Assembly: GCA_002316215.1 (NCBI GenBank)
Contig: DCDB01000065.1
Span: 1 to 11,025 of the forward strand
Length of the DNA: 11,025 bases
From: Lachnospiraceae bacterium UBA1066
GTDB lineage: Bacteria; Bacillota; Clostridia; Lachnospirales; Lachnospiraceae
Direction: 5' to 3'
Positions 1 to 6,344 of the stretch are shown here, in pieces. The notes under the pieces were generated by a model. It was not told where the DNA came from. It made no database searches and saw only the letters and a list, made by a program, of their open reading frames with translations. How positions within the stretch are numbered: the stretch's first letter is position 1; each line of letters begins with the position of its first letter. The position numbers were made by a program, and so were the translations under genes.

Positions 1-21
1 GACTTTTGACGCTTGCATCAT
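1..21. repeat. Half-copy of dispersed palindromic repeat
   Basis: The first 13 bases (GACTTTTGACGCT) are identical to the reverse complement of the element at 5849-5869, and both continue into CATCAT after one indel and one mismatch. The same CTTTTGnC..CTGCATCAT pattern recurs at 64-82 in the full hairpin copy. It is cut by the window edge, so a second arm may lie to the left. Confidence 0.5.
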
Positions 22-44
22 ACTATAAAGACTGAATAAAAAGT

Positions 45-87
45 GATGTGGGGTCAGAAGCGCCTTTTGGCACCTGCATCATTTTTT
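45..87. repeat. Palindromic repeat copy with T-tract (possible terminator)
   Basis: The left arm GATGTGGGGTCAGAAG (45-60) pairs imperfectly, with G-T pairs and one bulge, with CTTTTGGCACCTGCATC (64-80). A run of six T follows at 82-87. It is one of about five related elements in the window (GGTGTCAGAAG / CTTTTGACACC type). The hairpin plus T-run upstream of the amidohydrolase promoter could end transcription entering from the left. Confidence 0.55.
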
Positions 88-147
88 GTCTTTATTCACG
101 AAGGAAGCTTCCGCCGATAAGAAAAATCGCCGCGGCTGCCGGATAAA

Positions 148-156
148 TGTTATAAT
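148..156 (+). promoter_or_regulatory. Extended -10 promoter of the amidohydrolase gene
   Basis: TGTTATAAT reads as an extended -10 element: TG, one base, then a perfect TATAAT at 151-156. No good -35 hexamer is visible at the usual distance, which an extended -10 can compensate for. It lies about 40 bases before the start codon, which would give a short leader ending in an AGGAGA-like ribosome binding site at about 184-190. Confidence 0.65.
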
Positions 157-194
157 GGCGTTGTTTTTAAGCAGGGTAGCCGGAAGGAGACAGC

Positions 195-968
195 ATGAAG
201 ATTATTGATGCACATTTGCATATTTTCGATCAGGGTAAGACGGAGAGGAACCTGACTAAGCTGTATAAAAAGCTTGGTATCGAGTCCGGGATTGTCATGG
301 GAAACCAGCCGCTTACGCTTTCGGCCTATCATTTTTCCGAAGGTTTTCATTTCTGCATCGGAATCGGAGATTTTGAGCGTTCCCTGGATCCGGGTGAAGA
401 AACGCTGGCGGCTGCCGAAGCACAGCTGAAAAGGCCGGAATGCGCCGGAATAAAGATTTATACCGGCTATGCGCCGGTTTACGCAAGCGATGACTGCCTG
501 AAGCCCTATTACCGGCTGGCAGGGAAATACGATAAAGCAGTGGCTTTTCATACCGGAATGACGGCCGGATCCATGGGCCTTCTCAAATACAGCCATCCCC
601 TCGCGGTTGACGAAGCGGCCTCGGAATTTCCGGATGTACGTTTCGTTCTCTGTCATTTCGGGAATCCTTTTCTTGCAGAAGCAGCGGCTGTCATGGAAAA
701 GAATGCCAACGTCTTTGCGGATCTTTCGGGACTTCTCGACGGCTATACCGAGCTTGACCCATACTTTGAGAAGCAGGCCGGTTATGTGCAGATGCTCCGG
801 ACATGGATGGATTATGTCGAGGATGATACCCGCTTCATGTTCGGCACGGACTATCCGGCTGTCGATATTGAAAATTACATTGAATTTATCAGCCGGCTGG
901 TCCGGCCTGAAAGCAGGGAAAAGATCTTCTTTGAAAATGCCAGCCGCATCTACCGGCTGGGACTATAG
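195..968 (+). CDS. Amidohydrolase-2 family TIM-barrel metal-dependent hydrolase
   Basis: The 257-residue protein has the amidohydrolase-superfamily metal-site layout. HxH on strand 1 is His7/His9 in DAHLHIF. Lys87 (GIKIYTGY), His119 (AFHTG) and His154 (LCHFGNP) sit on later strands, and Asp219 (FGTDYP) is the final catalytic Asp. Length and the compact single-domain form fit the COG2159-like (Amidohydro_2) group, whose members hydrolyse C-N or C-O bonds or decarboxylate small cyclic acids. The substrate cannot be inferred. No signal peptide is seen, so it is probably cytosolic. The start ATG follows GGAAGGAGACAGC, a good ribosome binding site. The gene has its own promoter and terminator, so it is a single-gene unit, and it runs towards the sugar cluster. 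A catabolic link to that cluster, for example lactone hydrolysis, is possible but not shown. Confidence 0.85.
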   Translation: MKIIDAHLHIFDQGKTERNLTKLYKKLGIESGIVMGNQPLTLSAYHFSEGFHFCIGIGDFERSLDPGEETLAAAEAQLKRPECAGIKIYTGYAPVYASDDCLKPYYRLAGKYDKAVAFHTGMTAGSMGLLKYSHPLAVDEAASEFPDVRFVLCHFGNPFLAEAAAVMEKNANVFADLSGLLDGYTELDPYFEKQAGYVQMLRTWMDYVEDDTRFMFGTDYPAVDIENYIEFISRLVRPESREKIFFENASRIYRLGL

Positions 969-992
969 AAGAGGAAATTTTACGATTGGAGA

Positions 993-1020
993 ACAGACTG
1001 TAAAACGCAGTCTGTTTTTT
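993..1020 (+). terminator. Rho-independent terminator of the amidohydrolase gene
   Basis: A perfect 8-bp stem, ACAGACTG (993-1000) with CAGTCTGT (1008-1015), encloses a 7-base loop and runs into six T (1015-1020). It lies 25 bases after the amidohydrolase stop, in the right orientation. Confidence 0.85.
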
Positions 1021-1090
1021 ATGAAAAAATTGGCACAAAATACAAAAGATAATGGCTGGTTAATGCATTGGAAAGACTGATTATTTATCA

Positions 1091-1120
1091 AAAATGGCCG
1101 TGCGTCTGCACGGCCATTTT
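1091..1120 (-). terminator. Terminator of the isomerase-kinase-aldolase cluster (possibly bidirectional)
   Basis: A perfect 13-bp stem, AAAATGGCCGTGC (1091-1103) with GCACGGCCATTTT (1108-1120), has a 4-base loop. Read on the - strand, it follows the aldolase stop by 23 bases and ends in a U-run from the A-tract at 1090-1094. The T4 at 1117-1120 could also serve + strand transcription, backing up the terminator at 993-1020. Confidence 0.85.
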
Positions 1121-1143
1121 AAACGGGAGGAAAGAAAAGAGGA

Positions 1144-1995
1144 TTATCGGCCAGTGAACAGCCGGATTTTTTTGAGCGTCGCCGCTTTAACGGATTCTGT
1201 AACGGCCGGAATAAGGGCGGTCAGTTCACGCCTGTCAGAAGCACAGAGCATCTCATAAGCCGATACAGCGCCTGCAGTATTGAGATCCGTGAAAATATTG
1301 ATTTTGCTGATGCCTTCCTGAATCGCTTTCCTGAAGTCACTGTCAGACAGTCCGGAGCCTCCGTGAAGAACGAGAGGAACGCTGACTTTTTCCGCGATTT
1401 CACGGATCCTCTCAAAATCGAGCTTCGGCGGAAGCTTGTATGCTCCGTGTGCTGTGCCGACAGCGATAGCGAGCGCATCCACGCCGGTTTTTTCTACGAA
1501 ATCCAGAGCTTTTTCAGGATCGGTGTAGAAACGGGAAGGATCCGTGAGATCGGTTCCGTTTTCATTTGTCCCGTCATTATTCCCCACATGGCCCAGCTCG
1601 CCTTCGATCGTGGCGCCGAAGGAGTGGGCGATGTCTGCCATTTCCTTAACTTTTTTCATATTATCTTCATAGCTTTCGGTAGAGCAGTCATACATGACGG
1701 ATGAAAAACCAAGTTCCAGCGCCTTTAAGCAGGTCTCTTTTTTAAGTCCGTGATCCAGGTGGACGACTACCGGAACGGCTGCTTTTTCCGCCATCGGGAG
1801 CAGAAAATAGGAGAGTTCTTCCAGCGGCCCGAAAGGCAGCAGGATCTCAGCTGTGCCGATGATAACCGGAGATTTTGTTTCTTCTGCGGCGGCAAGGACG
1901 CCTCTTGCCATTTCAAGATTCACTGTGTTGAAAAGTCCGACGCCATAATGTTCCTTTTTCGCGGGAACAAGGACATCCTTAAGGTTTGCGAGCAT
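1144..1995 (-). CDS. Class II ketose-bisphosphate aldolase (fructose/tagatose-bisphosphate aldolase family)
   Basis: A 283-residue zinc-dependent aldolase that should cleave a ketose (bis)phosphate into dihydroxyacetone phosphate plus an aldehyde. Landmarks in order are HLDHG (catalytic Asp81, zinc His82), EGELGHVG (Glu133), GTAHGAYKLPPKLDF (zinc His183), HGGSGL (zinc His211) and the phosphate-binding KINIFTDL (about 231-238). After strand 4 it reads MYDCST where most family members have an MIDGSH-like stretch, so substrate choice may differ from housekeeping aldolases. The start at 1995 is chosen because GAAGGGAAATT lies directly before this ATG. A longer frame to 2076 would run through a palindromic repeat and adds 27 residues without family character. 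It is the last gene of the leftward cluster, 96 bases after the kinase. Members of this family include FbaA, GatY/KbaY and IolJ, and the sequence alone does not separate them. Confidence 0.88.
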   Translation of the reverse strand: MLANLKDVLVPAKKEHYGVGLFNTVNLEMARGVLAAAEETKSPVIIGTAEILLPFGPLEELSYFLLPMAEKAAVPVVVHLDHGLKKETCLKALELGFSSVMYDCSTESYEDNMKKVKEMADIAHSFGATIEGELGHVGNNDGTNENGTDLTDPSRFYTDPEKALDFVEKTGVDALAIAVGTAHGAYKLPPKLDFERIREIAEKVSVPLVLHGGSGLSDSDFRKAIQEGISKINIFTDLNTAGAVSAYEMLCASDRRELTALIPAVTESVKAATLKKIRLFTGR

Positions 1996-2043
1996 AATTT
2001 CCCTTCTTTCTGTTTTCTTGCCGATCTGTTTTTTATCTATGGT

Positions 2044-2071
2044 ACAGGTGTCAGAAGCCATTTTTGACTCC
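2044..2071. repeat. Palindromic repeat copy between kinase and aldolase
   Basis: ACAGGTGTCAGAAG (2044-2057), CCA, then TTTTTGACTCC (2061-2071) forms an imperfect hairpin of the same family as 45-80 and 3340-3372. It sits in the 96-base gap between the kinase stop and the aldolase start, inside the cluster transcript. It could act as a partial terminator or an RNA-processing or stability element. That role is inferred. Confidence 0.5.
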
Positions 2072-2091
2072 GGCATCCTGTCTGCTTGTTT

Positions 2092-3213
2092 TTATTCGTT
2101 TTTCTTCCAGCCCTGCCGGATTTTATTCCGGAGAAAATCAAAGCTTTTAAGGCCGCTTAAAGCGTCATAGGATGTTACGCAGCAGGCGCCGGTCGCAGCG
2201 GAAAGCTGCAGGCATTCCTTTGGAGGACAGCCTTCCAGCATGGCGGTCAGGAACGCTGCGATACTGGTGTCCCCGGCCCCTGTTCCGGAAAGTACTTTTT
2301 CGGGAATATAGCTTTTTTCAAAACCTTCCTGATCCGACCAGACGAGAGGGTTCAGTCCGGCTTTCGATCCGATTCCGGCCAGGTCTTCTTTTCCGGCCGT
2401 CCGGTAATACATGCCGGGTTTTCCGCATTTTATGACGATGATTTTAGCGCCCAAATCAAGGCAGCGGTCTGCAAGCGGCTTAATGTCCTTTTCGATATCC
2501 AGGGTTTCCATCATATCACGGCCTTCTGCCCGTGCCTGCCAGCTTAAATACCGTTCCCTGTCCAGCATGAAGCAGAGTTCCTCTGCGCTGGGCACAAAGA
2601 AATCGACATACGGAAGGACTCTTGCAAGTATCTTTTCCCAGTCGGCATGGCCGGCATCGGAATCCGGGTCAATCGCCGCCATATCCAGTGAGGTGGCGGT
2701 GCCGGCTTTCTTTGCACGCATCATAATCTTCAGAAGTTCTTCGCCGTCATTTTCATACATGGAGCGCATAATCGGCGGATAGCCGAAATGGAAGAGGGCG
2801 GCCTCTTCCAGCATCTTCTCCGGGATGTCCTCCGAACGGAAGCTGTCATTGGCGCCCGGATTGTGCAGGAAAATCCGGTCGATACCGGGAACGGCCAGCA
2901 CGACCGAGTAGGAAGTGGAAAGTTCCGGAGAAATGAGCATATGCTCTGCAGCGCCGTGTTCTTTCAGAATATCAAGGACCATATGTCCGAAAGCATCGTC
3001 TCCGACCTTGCCCATGAGCATTGTATCGGCGCCCAGAAATTTCATGGCAAGTCCGGTATTGGCCACGGCACCGCCTGTATGCACGTCGGCTTTTCCGACA
3101 TGGATCAGTTTCCCCGGCTGCAGAAGCTCCCGGATATCATTTTTCGTATTATTTGGAAATACCGGCGTTATATCCACACAGATATGGCCGGCGATGATTG
3201 CCTTCTTATTCAT
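2092..3213 (-). CDS. PfkB/ribokinase-family carbohydrate kinase
   Basis: The 373-residue protein should transfer phosphate from ATP to a sugar hydroxyl. The N-terminal GHICVDITP carries the typical substrate-side Asp14. PfkB signature 1 is around HTGGAVANTGLAMKFLG (45-61), followed by GKVGDDAFG (68-76). Signature 2 is SGTGAGDTSIAAFLTAML (309-326), with GAGD catalytic base Asp315 and the anion hole. It is longer than typical ribokinases (about 300-330 residues); extra sequence lies around 218-245 and 275-303. The start follows GGGGGAATATT, a good ribosome binding site. It lies between the isomerase (210-base gap) and the aldolase, so it probably phosphorylates the ketose made by the isomerase to give the aldolase substrate. 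Whether it acts at C1 or at the terminal carbon cannot be read. Confidence 0.9.
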   Translation of the reverse strand: MNKKAIIAGHICVDITPVFPNNTKNDIRELLQPGKLIHVGKADVHTGGAVANTGLAMKFLGADTMLMGKVGDDAFGHMVLDILKEHGAAEHMLISPELSTSYSVVLAVPGIDRIFLHNPGANDSFRSEDIPEKMLEEAALFHFGYPPIMRSMYENDGEELLKIMMRAKKAGTATSLDMAAIDPDSDAGHADWEKILARVLPYVDFFVPSAEELCFMLDRERYLSWQARAEGRDMMETLDIEKDIKPLADRCLDLGAKIIVIKCGKPGMYYRTAGKEDLAGIGSKAGLNPLVWSDQEGFEKSYIPEKVLSGTGAGDTSIAAFLTAMLEGCPPKECLQLSAATGACCVTSYDALSGLKSFDFLRNKIRQGWKKNE

Positions 3214-3339
3214 AATATTCCCCCGGAATACTTATTTTTATTCATGGCACCCTTCCTGAAAACATTCGGAGAATCGTATTCATTTTCAGAAGACGTATCT
3301 GAAGAGAGGCTGTCTTCTTCCGGATATTTTATCACAAAA

Positions 3340-3372
3340 CACAGGTGCCAAAGGAAATTTCTGACACCTGTG
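3340..3372. repeat. Palindromic repeat copy between isomerase and kinase
   Basis: CACAGGTGCC (3340-3349) pairs with GACACCTGTG (3363-3372), leaving a 13-base loop region that includes AAATTT. It belongs to the dispersed family GGTGTCAGAAG/CTTTTGACACC. It lies in the 210-base gap 3214-3423, which otherwise holds only the kinase ribosome binding site and no clear gene. Confidence 0.55.
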
Positions 3373-3423
3373 CATTCCGGACTGCATCGCTTTTATACGG
3401 CATTTACAGCCGGCAGGGTGATT

Positions 3424-4458
3424 TTACTGAACGCCCATGAGGAGGTTCATGACATACATTTCGAGACCCTCGAAGTCGCGGTTCTCGACGCACTTCTTCT
3501 GGAAATCATAATCGAAGCGATCTGCTTTTTCTTCCAGGGCTTTAAAAATATTCAGGCTGTTCTCCAGATGCTTGTAGCTGTCTTCATCTTTTGTCGTGCG
3601 CATCGCCTTGACATCGAGGCCGACGTATTCGCCGTGTTCGCCGTAGTGGTTCTCTTTCAGGACCTTGACCTGGTTGAAGGCAGCGCGTAGATTTTCGACG
3701 CCGAAGGACTTATCCTGGTCGTAGCGGATGCCGTTCTGGTCATTAAGGTGAACTGTCATCAGTTTGCCCATTGCCAGTGCAAAGCCGATTTCATTTGCCG
3801 GATCAAGTCCTGCCAGGATGGCGTGGGCGCTTTCGAGGTTTCCGCCGACGCGGGAAGGATCCGTGGTGGCAGCGGAAATTGCCATGACATGTCCCATGGT
3901 GCCGCAGATCGAGCGGTCAATCGGCTCATTCGGCTTGGATTCAATGCAGACCTTGATCTTCGGGTCATAGGCAAGCATCTTATTGATGGCTTCAATCAGC
4001 ATCTTTGTAGCCCACACCGGAGACTTGGATTCTGCGCAGAGGGTTCCTTCACGGGCAAGCCAGAGGACGATCATTGAAGCGCCGAGTTCATTTGCGATGT
4101 CGATGGAGCGGTAAGCGCGCCACATAGCGTATTCACGGTCCTTTTCGGAAGTGCTCATGAAGCCGCCGTCGGCCGTATGCGGATCCATCCAGAGACGCGG
4201 AGCTACAAATTCAGCGGCGAGTCCGTAATGATCAAGTTTCTTCTTAAGTTCTCTCGCTTTTTCTTTGATTTCTTCTTCGGTGTAGCTGTTGATGTTCGGT
4301 ACGGCGTCATCGTCATGGAACTGAACAGCAGAAAAACCGAGCTCTGCAAATTTTGCAAGTTTTGTATCAAAATCGATTTCTTTCCGGGTAGCCGGGCCGT
4401 AGGAATCCGCTCCTGAATGTACGTTCCAGGGACCTGCTGAAAATTTAAATTTCGACAT
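3424..4458 (-). CDS. XylA-like sugar isomerase (TIM barrel)
   Basis: A 344-residue protein that follows class I (actinobacterial-type) xylose isomerase closely by motif: AELGFSAVQFHDDDAVP (catalytic His48 and Asp51), REG (136-138), IESKPNEP (Glu173, Lys175), NLESAH (Glu209, His212), QNGIRYDQD (Asp247, Asp249) and GLDVKAMRT (Asp282). These positions match the two-metal site and the Lys/His pair of aldose-ketose isomerases. One ligand differs: at the place of Asp245 in Streptomyces XylA (HIDLNGQNG) this protein has His237 (VHLNDQNG), as at the equivalent position of L-rhamnose isomerases. It is about 40 residues shorter than XylA, mostly at the C-terminal dimerisation arm. The reaction is probably aldose to ketose, with the sugar unknown. 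The start has GGAGG 9 bases upstream. It is the first gene of the cluster and divergent from the AraC regulator. Confidence 0.85.
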   Translation of the reverse strand: MSKFKFSAGPWNVHSGADSYGPATRKEIDFDTKLAKFAELGFSAVQFHDDDAVPNINSYTEEEIKEKARELKKKLDHYGLAAEFVAPRLWMDPHTADGGFMSTSEKDREYAMWRAYRSIDIANELGASMIVLWLAREGTLCAESKSPVWATKMLIEAINKMLAYDPKIKVCIESKPNEPIDRSICGTMGHVMAISAATTDPSRVGGNLESAHAILAGLDPANEIGFALAMGKLMTVHLNDQNGIRYDQDKSFGVENLRAAFNQVKVLKENHYGEHGEYVGLDVKAMRTTKDEDSYKHLENSLNIFKALEEKADRFDYDFQKKCVENRDFEGLEMYVMNLLMGVQ

Positions 4459-4605
4459 CTTTTTAATCCTCCGTTTTTGATTTGGTTGTTTTGAATCTGG
4501 TTACATTAAAACAGAAACCGGGAACCGGAAAATGACAATCTTGCGATTTTTTTGATATCTTCTTGTGCTATACTCTATTTGCAGGTCAGGATAGCGGAGG
4601 CTGCT
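4459..4605. promoter_or_regulatory. Divergent regulatory region between isomerase and AraC regulator
   Basis: This 147-base gap must hold promoters in both directions. For the regulator, TGCTATACT (4566-4574) is an extended -10 (TG, one base, TATACT) with GGAGG at 4596-4600. For the isomerase, CCTCC at 4468-4472 is the ribosome binding site read on -. A direct repeat AACCGG at 4516-4521 and 4523-4528 sits mid-gap and is a candidate operator for the adjacent AraC protein. The isomerase -10 is not clear. The operator call is an inference. Confidence 0.5.
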
Positions 4606-5577
4606 ATGGGAAAAGAGAAAGAATACGAGATTGTCCAACATACGATGATGAACCATCTGGAGGTGCTGATCGTTGAAATGACCTCGCGCAACCCGCATGG
4701 CCATTCGGATCTGGAAATCGGGACAGTTATAGAAGGATCTCTTGAACTGATCCTCGACCAAAAGCATATAAAACTGGAAAAGAATGACGTCTATGTCATC
4801 AATCGCTACCAAATCCATTCCTTTACCGGAAAAGGGAAAGAGAGCCTGGTTCTGGCTTTCCAGATTAACTCGGAGTTTTATAAGAATCTTTCTTCCGATC
4901 AGAACCGCTTTCAGTTCCGCAGCATCATCCGGAATGCGGATGCAGGCCATGACCGGCTCCACAGCAACCTTATGGAATGCGCGGGCAGCTATTATTCCCA
5001 GAAACCATTTTTTGAAATAAAATGTGCCTCTCTTCTGTTTGACTCTCTTTACCTGCTTGCAGGAATGGAAGGGAGCAGGATCATCAGCGATAAAGAATAT
5101 GCGATGACGAGAAGCAGCACTTTGAGGCTTAACAGGATCCTGGAATATATGGCGGAACACTATGCAGAGCCGGTCCGCCTGGAAGATCTGGCGGATGCCG
5201 AGCATATTACTTCTTATCATGTGTCCCATTTTATAAAAAAAGCCCTGGGCATATCCTTTCAGGAATATTTGAACAATCTCCGCTTTGAACAGGCCTACAG
5301 GCTTGTCACGCAAACATCCTTTAATATTTTTGAAATCTGTATGGAATGCGGATTCTCAAGCAGCCGGTATCTCAATCAGATGTTCCTGAAACGGACCGGC
5401 TGCAGGGCGCTGGATCTCAGGAAACAGAAGATAACCTCTGAATTGGAAAATACCGTGCTTCCGATAAAGAATATTCAAAAAAGGCTTAGTTTTGAGCAAA
5501 GTAAAAATCTGTTTCAGGAGTATTCGGGGGCTGGGGCATCCGGATTGCTTGAGCCGGCCGAAAGCGGTGGTTCATGA
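4606..5577 (+). CDS. AraC-family transcriptional regulator with N-terminal cupin
   Basis: A 323-residue regulator. Residues about 15-80 form a cupin-type sugar-sensing fold (PHGHSDLEIGTVIEGSLELIL, then NDVYVINRYQIHSF). The C-terminal AraC DNA-binding domain spans 174-275, with helix-turn-helix 1 at LEDLADAEHITSYHVSHFIKKALG and helix-turn-helix 2 at NIFEICMECGFSSSRYLNQMFLKRTG. The usual GxSPxxYR end of the domain is altered to GCRALDLRKQ, and a 48-residue tail without known character follows. The start at 4606 is preferred over an upstream ATG because GGAGG lies 5 bases before it; the upstream one would overlap the promoter. The divergent position next to the isomerase suggests that it senses the pathway sugar and activates the leftward cluster. 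Confidence 0.88.
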   Translation: MGKEKEYEIVQHTMMNHLEVLIVEMTSRNPHGHSDLEIGTVIEGSLELILDQKHIKLEKNDVYVINRYQIHSFTGKGKESLVLAFQINSEFYKNLSSDQNRFQFRSIIRNADAGHDRLHSNLMECAGSYYSQKPFFEIKCASLLFDSLYLLAGMEGSRIISDKEYAMTRSSTLRLNRILEYMAEHYAEPVRLEDLADAEHITSYHVSHFIKKALGISFQEYLNNLRFEQAYRLVTQTSFNIFEICMECGFSSSRYLNQMFLKRTGCRALDLRKQKITSELENTVLPIKNIQKRLSFEQSKNLFQEYSGAGASGLLEPAESGGS

Positions 5578-5617
5578 CCTTATTATAATCTGCGGGAGAA
5601 TTCTTAATGGAGCAGTT

Positions 5618-5658
5618 AAAAATGCACGAAAAATCCCAAAAGGAATTCGTGCATTTTT
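5618..5658 (+). terminator. Rho-independent terminator after the AraC gene
   Basis: A perfect 13-bp stem, AAAAATGCACGAA (5618-5630) with TTCGTGCATTTTT (5646-5658), has a 15-base loop. The A/T flanks make it potentially bidirectional. It separates the metabolic region from the pilus locus. Confidence 0.8.
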
Positions 5659-5846
5659 ACGTCTTGAGTAATCCATTGGATTTAAGATACACTTCTTTTA
5701 GCAAATGAAATATCTTTTCAGATAATCTTTTCAGAAATGTTCTTTTTAAGAACGGCCTTTTCGAGATCAGTCTTTCCCCAAAAATTTAATTAAAAGAATG
5801 GATATCCGTACCTTTGTTTTCTGCGCCCTATTTTAGCTTAGATGAT

Positions 5847-5876
5847 TTGATGATGTAGCGTCAAAAGTCTGATAAA
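5847..5876 (+). promoter_or_regulatory. Possible promoter of the Flp pilin gene
   Basis: TTGATG (5847-5852) and GATAAA (5871-5876), 18 bases apart, each match the sigma-A consensus at 4 of 6 positions, and the pair lies about 33 bases before the pilin start. The spacer is largely the dispersed-repeat half-copy. A weak call; the transcript could also start further upstream. Confidence 0.3.
5849..5869 (-). repeat. Half-copy of dispersed palindromic repeat (inverted)
   Basis: The reverse complement begins GACTTTTGACGCT, identical over 13 bases to positions 1-13, and then reads ACATCATC. It is a single arm of the hairpin family seen at 45-80, 2044-2071 and 3340-3372. Confidence 0.5.
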
Positions 5877-5908
5877 TTTTCTGTTTGCAGTAGAAAGGAG
5901 GTGATCTT

Positions 5909-6076
5909 ATGAGCGAACTTCAGGCATTCTGGAATGAAGAAGACGGCGTTGGCGTCGTTGAAGTCATCCTCATCCTGCTTGTGCTGATTGCACTGGTCCT
6001 TATATTTAAGGAGCAGCTGACTAAAGTTGTCAAATCGATACTGGCCAAGGTTGCATCGCAGAGTAACTCTGTCTAA
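5909..6076 (+). CDS. Flp1-type Tad pilin
   Basis: A 55-residue protein: a short acidic leader MSELQAFWNEEDG, then VGVVEVILILLVLIALVLIF, one membrane helix, then a basic amphipathic tail (KEQLTKVVKSILAKVASQ). Gly13|Val14 with Glu18 at +5 fits a prepilin peptidase site (G|xxxxE), so this should be the major Flp pilin subunit, processed by the A24 peptidase at 9177-9623. The ribosome binding site AAAGGAGGTGAT (5894-5905) is near-perfect, as expected for an abundant structural protein. It is the first gene of the pilus block, followed by a 268-base repetitive spacer. Confidence 0.87.
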   Translation: MSELQAFWNEEDGVGVVEVILILLVLIALVLIFKEQLTKVVKSILAKVASQSNSV

Positions 6077-6344
6077 AAGACGGAAGACACAGCGAAAAAA
6101 TTTATTGCAGGGAAGGAGGAGAGAGAACGGGAAAAGCGAAAAGAGAATTAAAAAATTAAGAGTGTATTGAGAAAATGGGAGCGTATTGGAAACTGAGAGA
6201 GAATTGGAAAAATAAGTGAGAATGGGAAACTGAGAGAGAATTGGAAAAATAAGAGAGAATTGGAAAATTGAGAGAGAATTGGGAAAACGGGGAGAGAACA
6301 GGAAGAACGAAGGGAAAGAATTAAGGAAAGGGTAAAAATCAAGA
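6077..6344. repeat. Purine-rich degenerate tandem-repeat spacer
   Basis: There is no gene in this gap. From 6121 to 6344 the + strand has only nine C and is mostly A and G. Clear units begin TGAGAGAGAATTGG at 6194, 6231 and 6269 (37-38 bp period). Each is made of two half-units of about 18-19 bp (GAGAGAATTGGAAAA and variants), and the pattern decays at both ends (about 6115-6310). Frequent TAA and TGA close the + frames. On the pilus mRNA it would be a long unstructured purine leader before the DUF5702-like gene. Its function is unknown. Confidence 0.75.

Larger units (their letters stand above)
5659..5908. other. Non-coding region upstream of the pilus locus
   Basis: No convincing gene is seen in these 250 bases; together with 5578-5658 this is a 331-base gap. 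It is AT-rich. It holds a direct repeat TCTTTTCAGA at 5713-5722 and 5726-5735 (13-base period), a small palindrome GTTCTT-TTT-AAGAAC at 5739-5753, a half-copy of the dispersed repeat at 5849-5869, and a possible promoter ahead of the pilin gene. The two TCTTTTCAGA copies could be a regulator site, without further support. Confidence 0.5.

Noticed and set aside
1021..1080. Small frame MKKLAQNTKDNGWLMHWKD after the first terminator
   Set aside because: It begins directly in the terminator T-run, has no ribosome binding site and is only 19 residues.
1996..2076. Longer aldolase N-terminus starting at 2076
   Set aside because: It would translate through a dispersed palindromic repeat and lacks family similarity; ATG 1995 has a good ribosome binding site and fits the family length.
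2788..3690. Long + strand open frame of 300 residues
   Set aside because: It lies opposite the kinase and isomerase genes and the gap between them, has no family motif, and crosses a palindromic repeat. It is an antisense shadow.
4501..5313. - strand open frame of 270 residues
   Set aside because: Antisense to the AraC regulator, whose domains are clear. No motif and no ribosome binding site seen.
6065..6082. Hairpin at the pilin stop (GTCT-AAA-AGAC)
   Set aside because: The stem is only about 4-5 bp and no T-run follows, so it is not a credible terminator.
6148..6342. - strand 64-residue Phe/Leu/Ser-rich frame resembling a membrane peptide
   Set aside because: Its sequence is only the translation of the purine-rich repeat read backwards; no convincing start signal.
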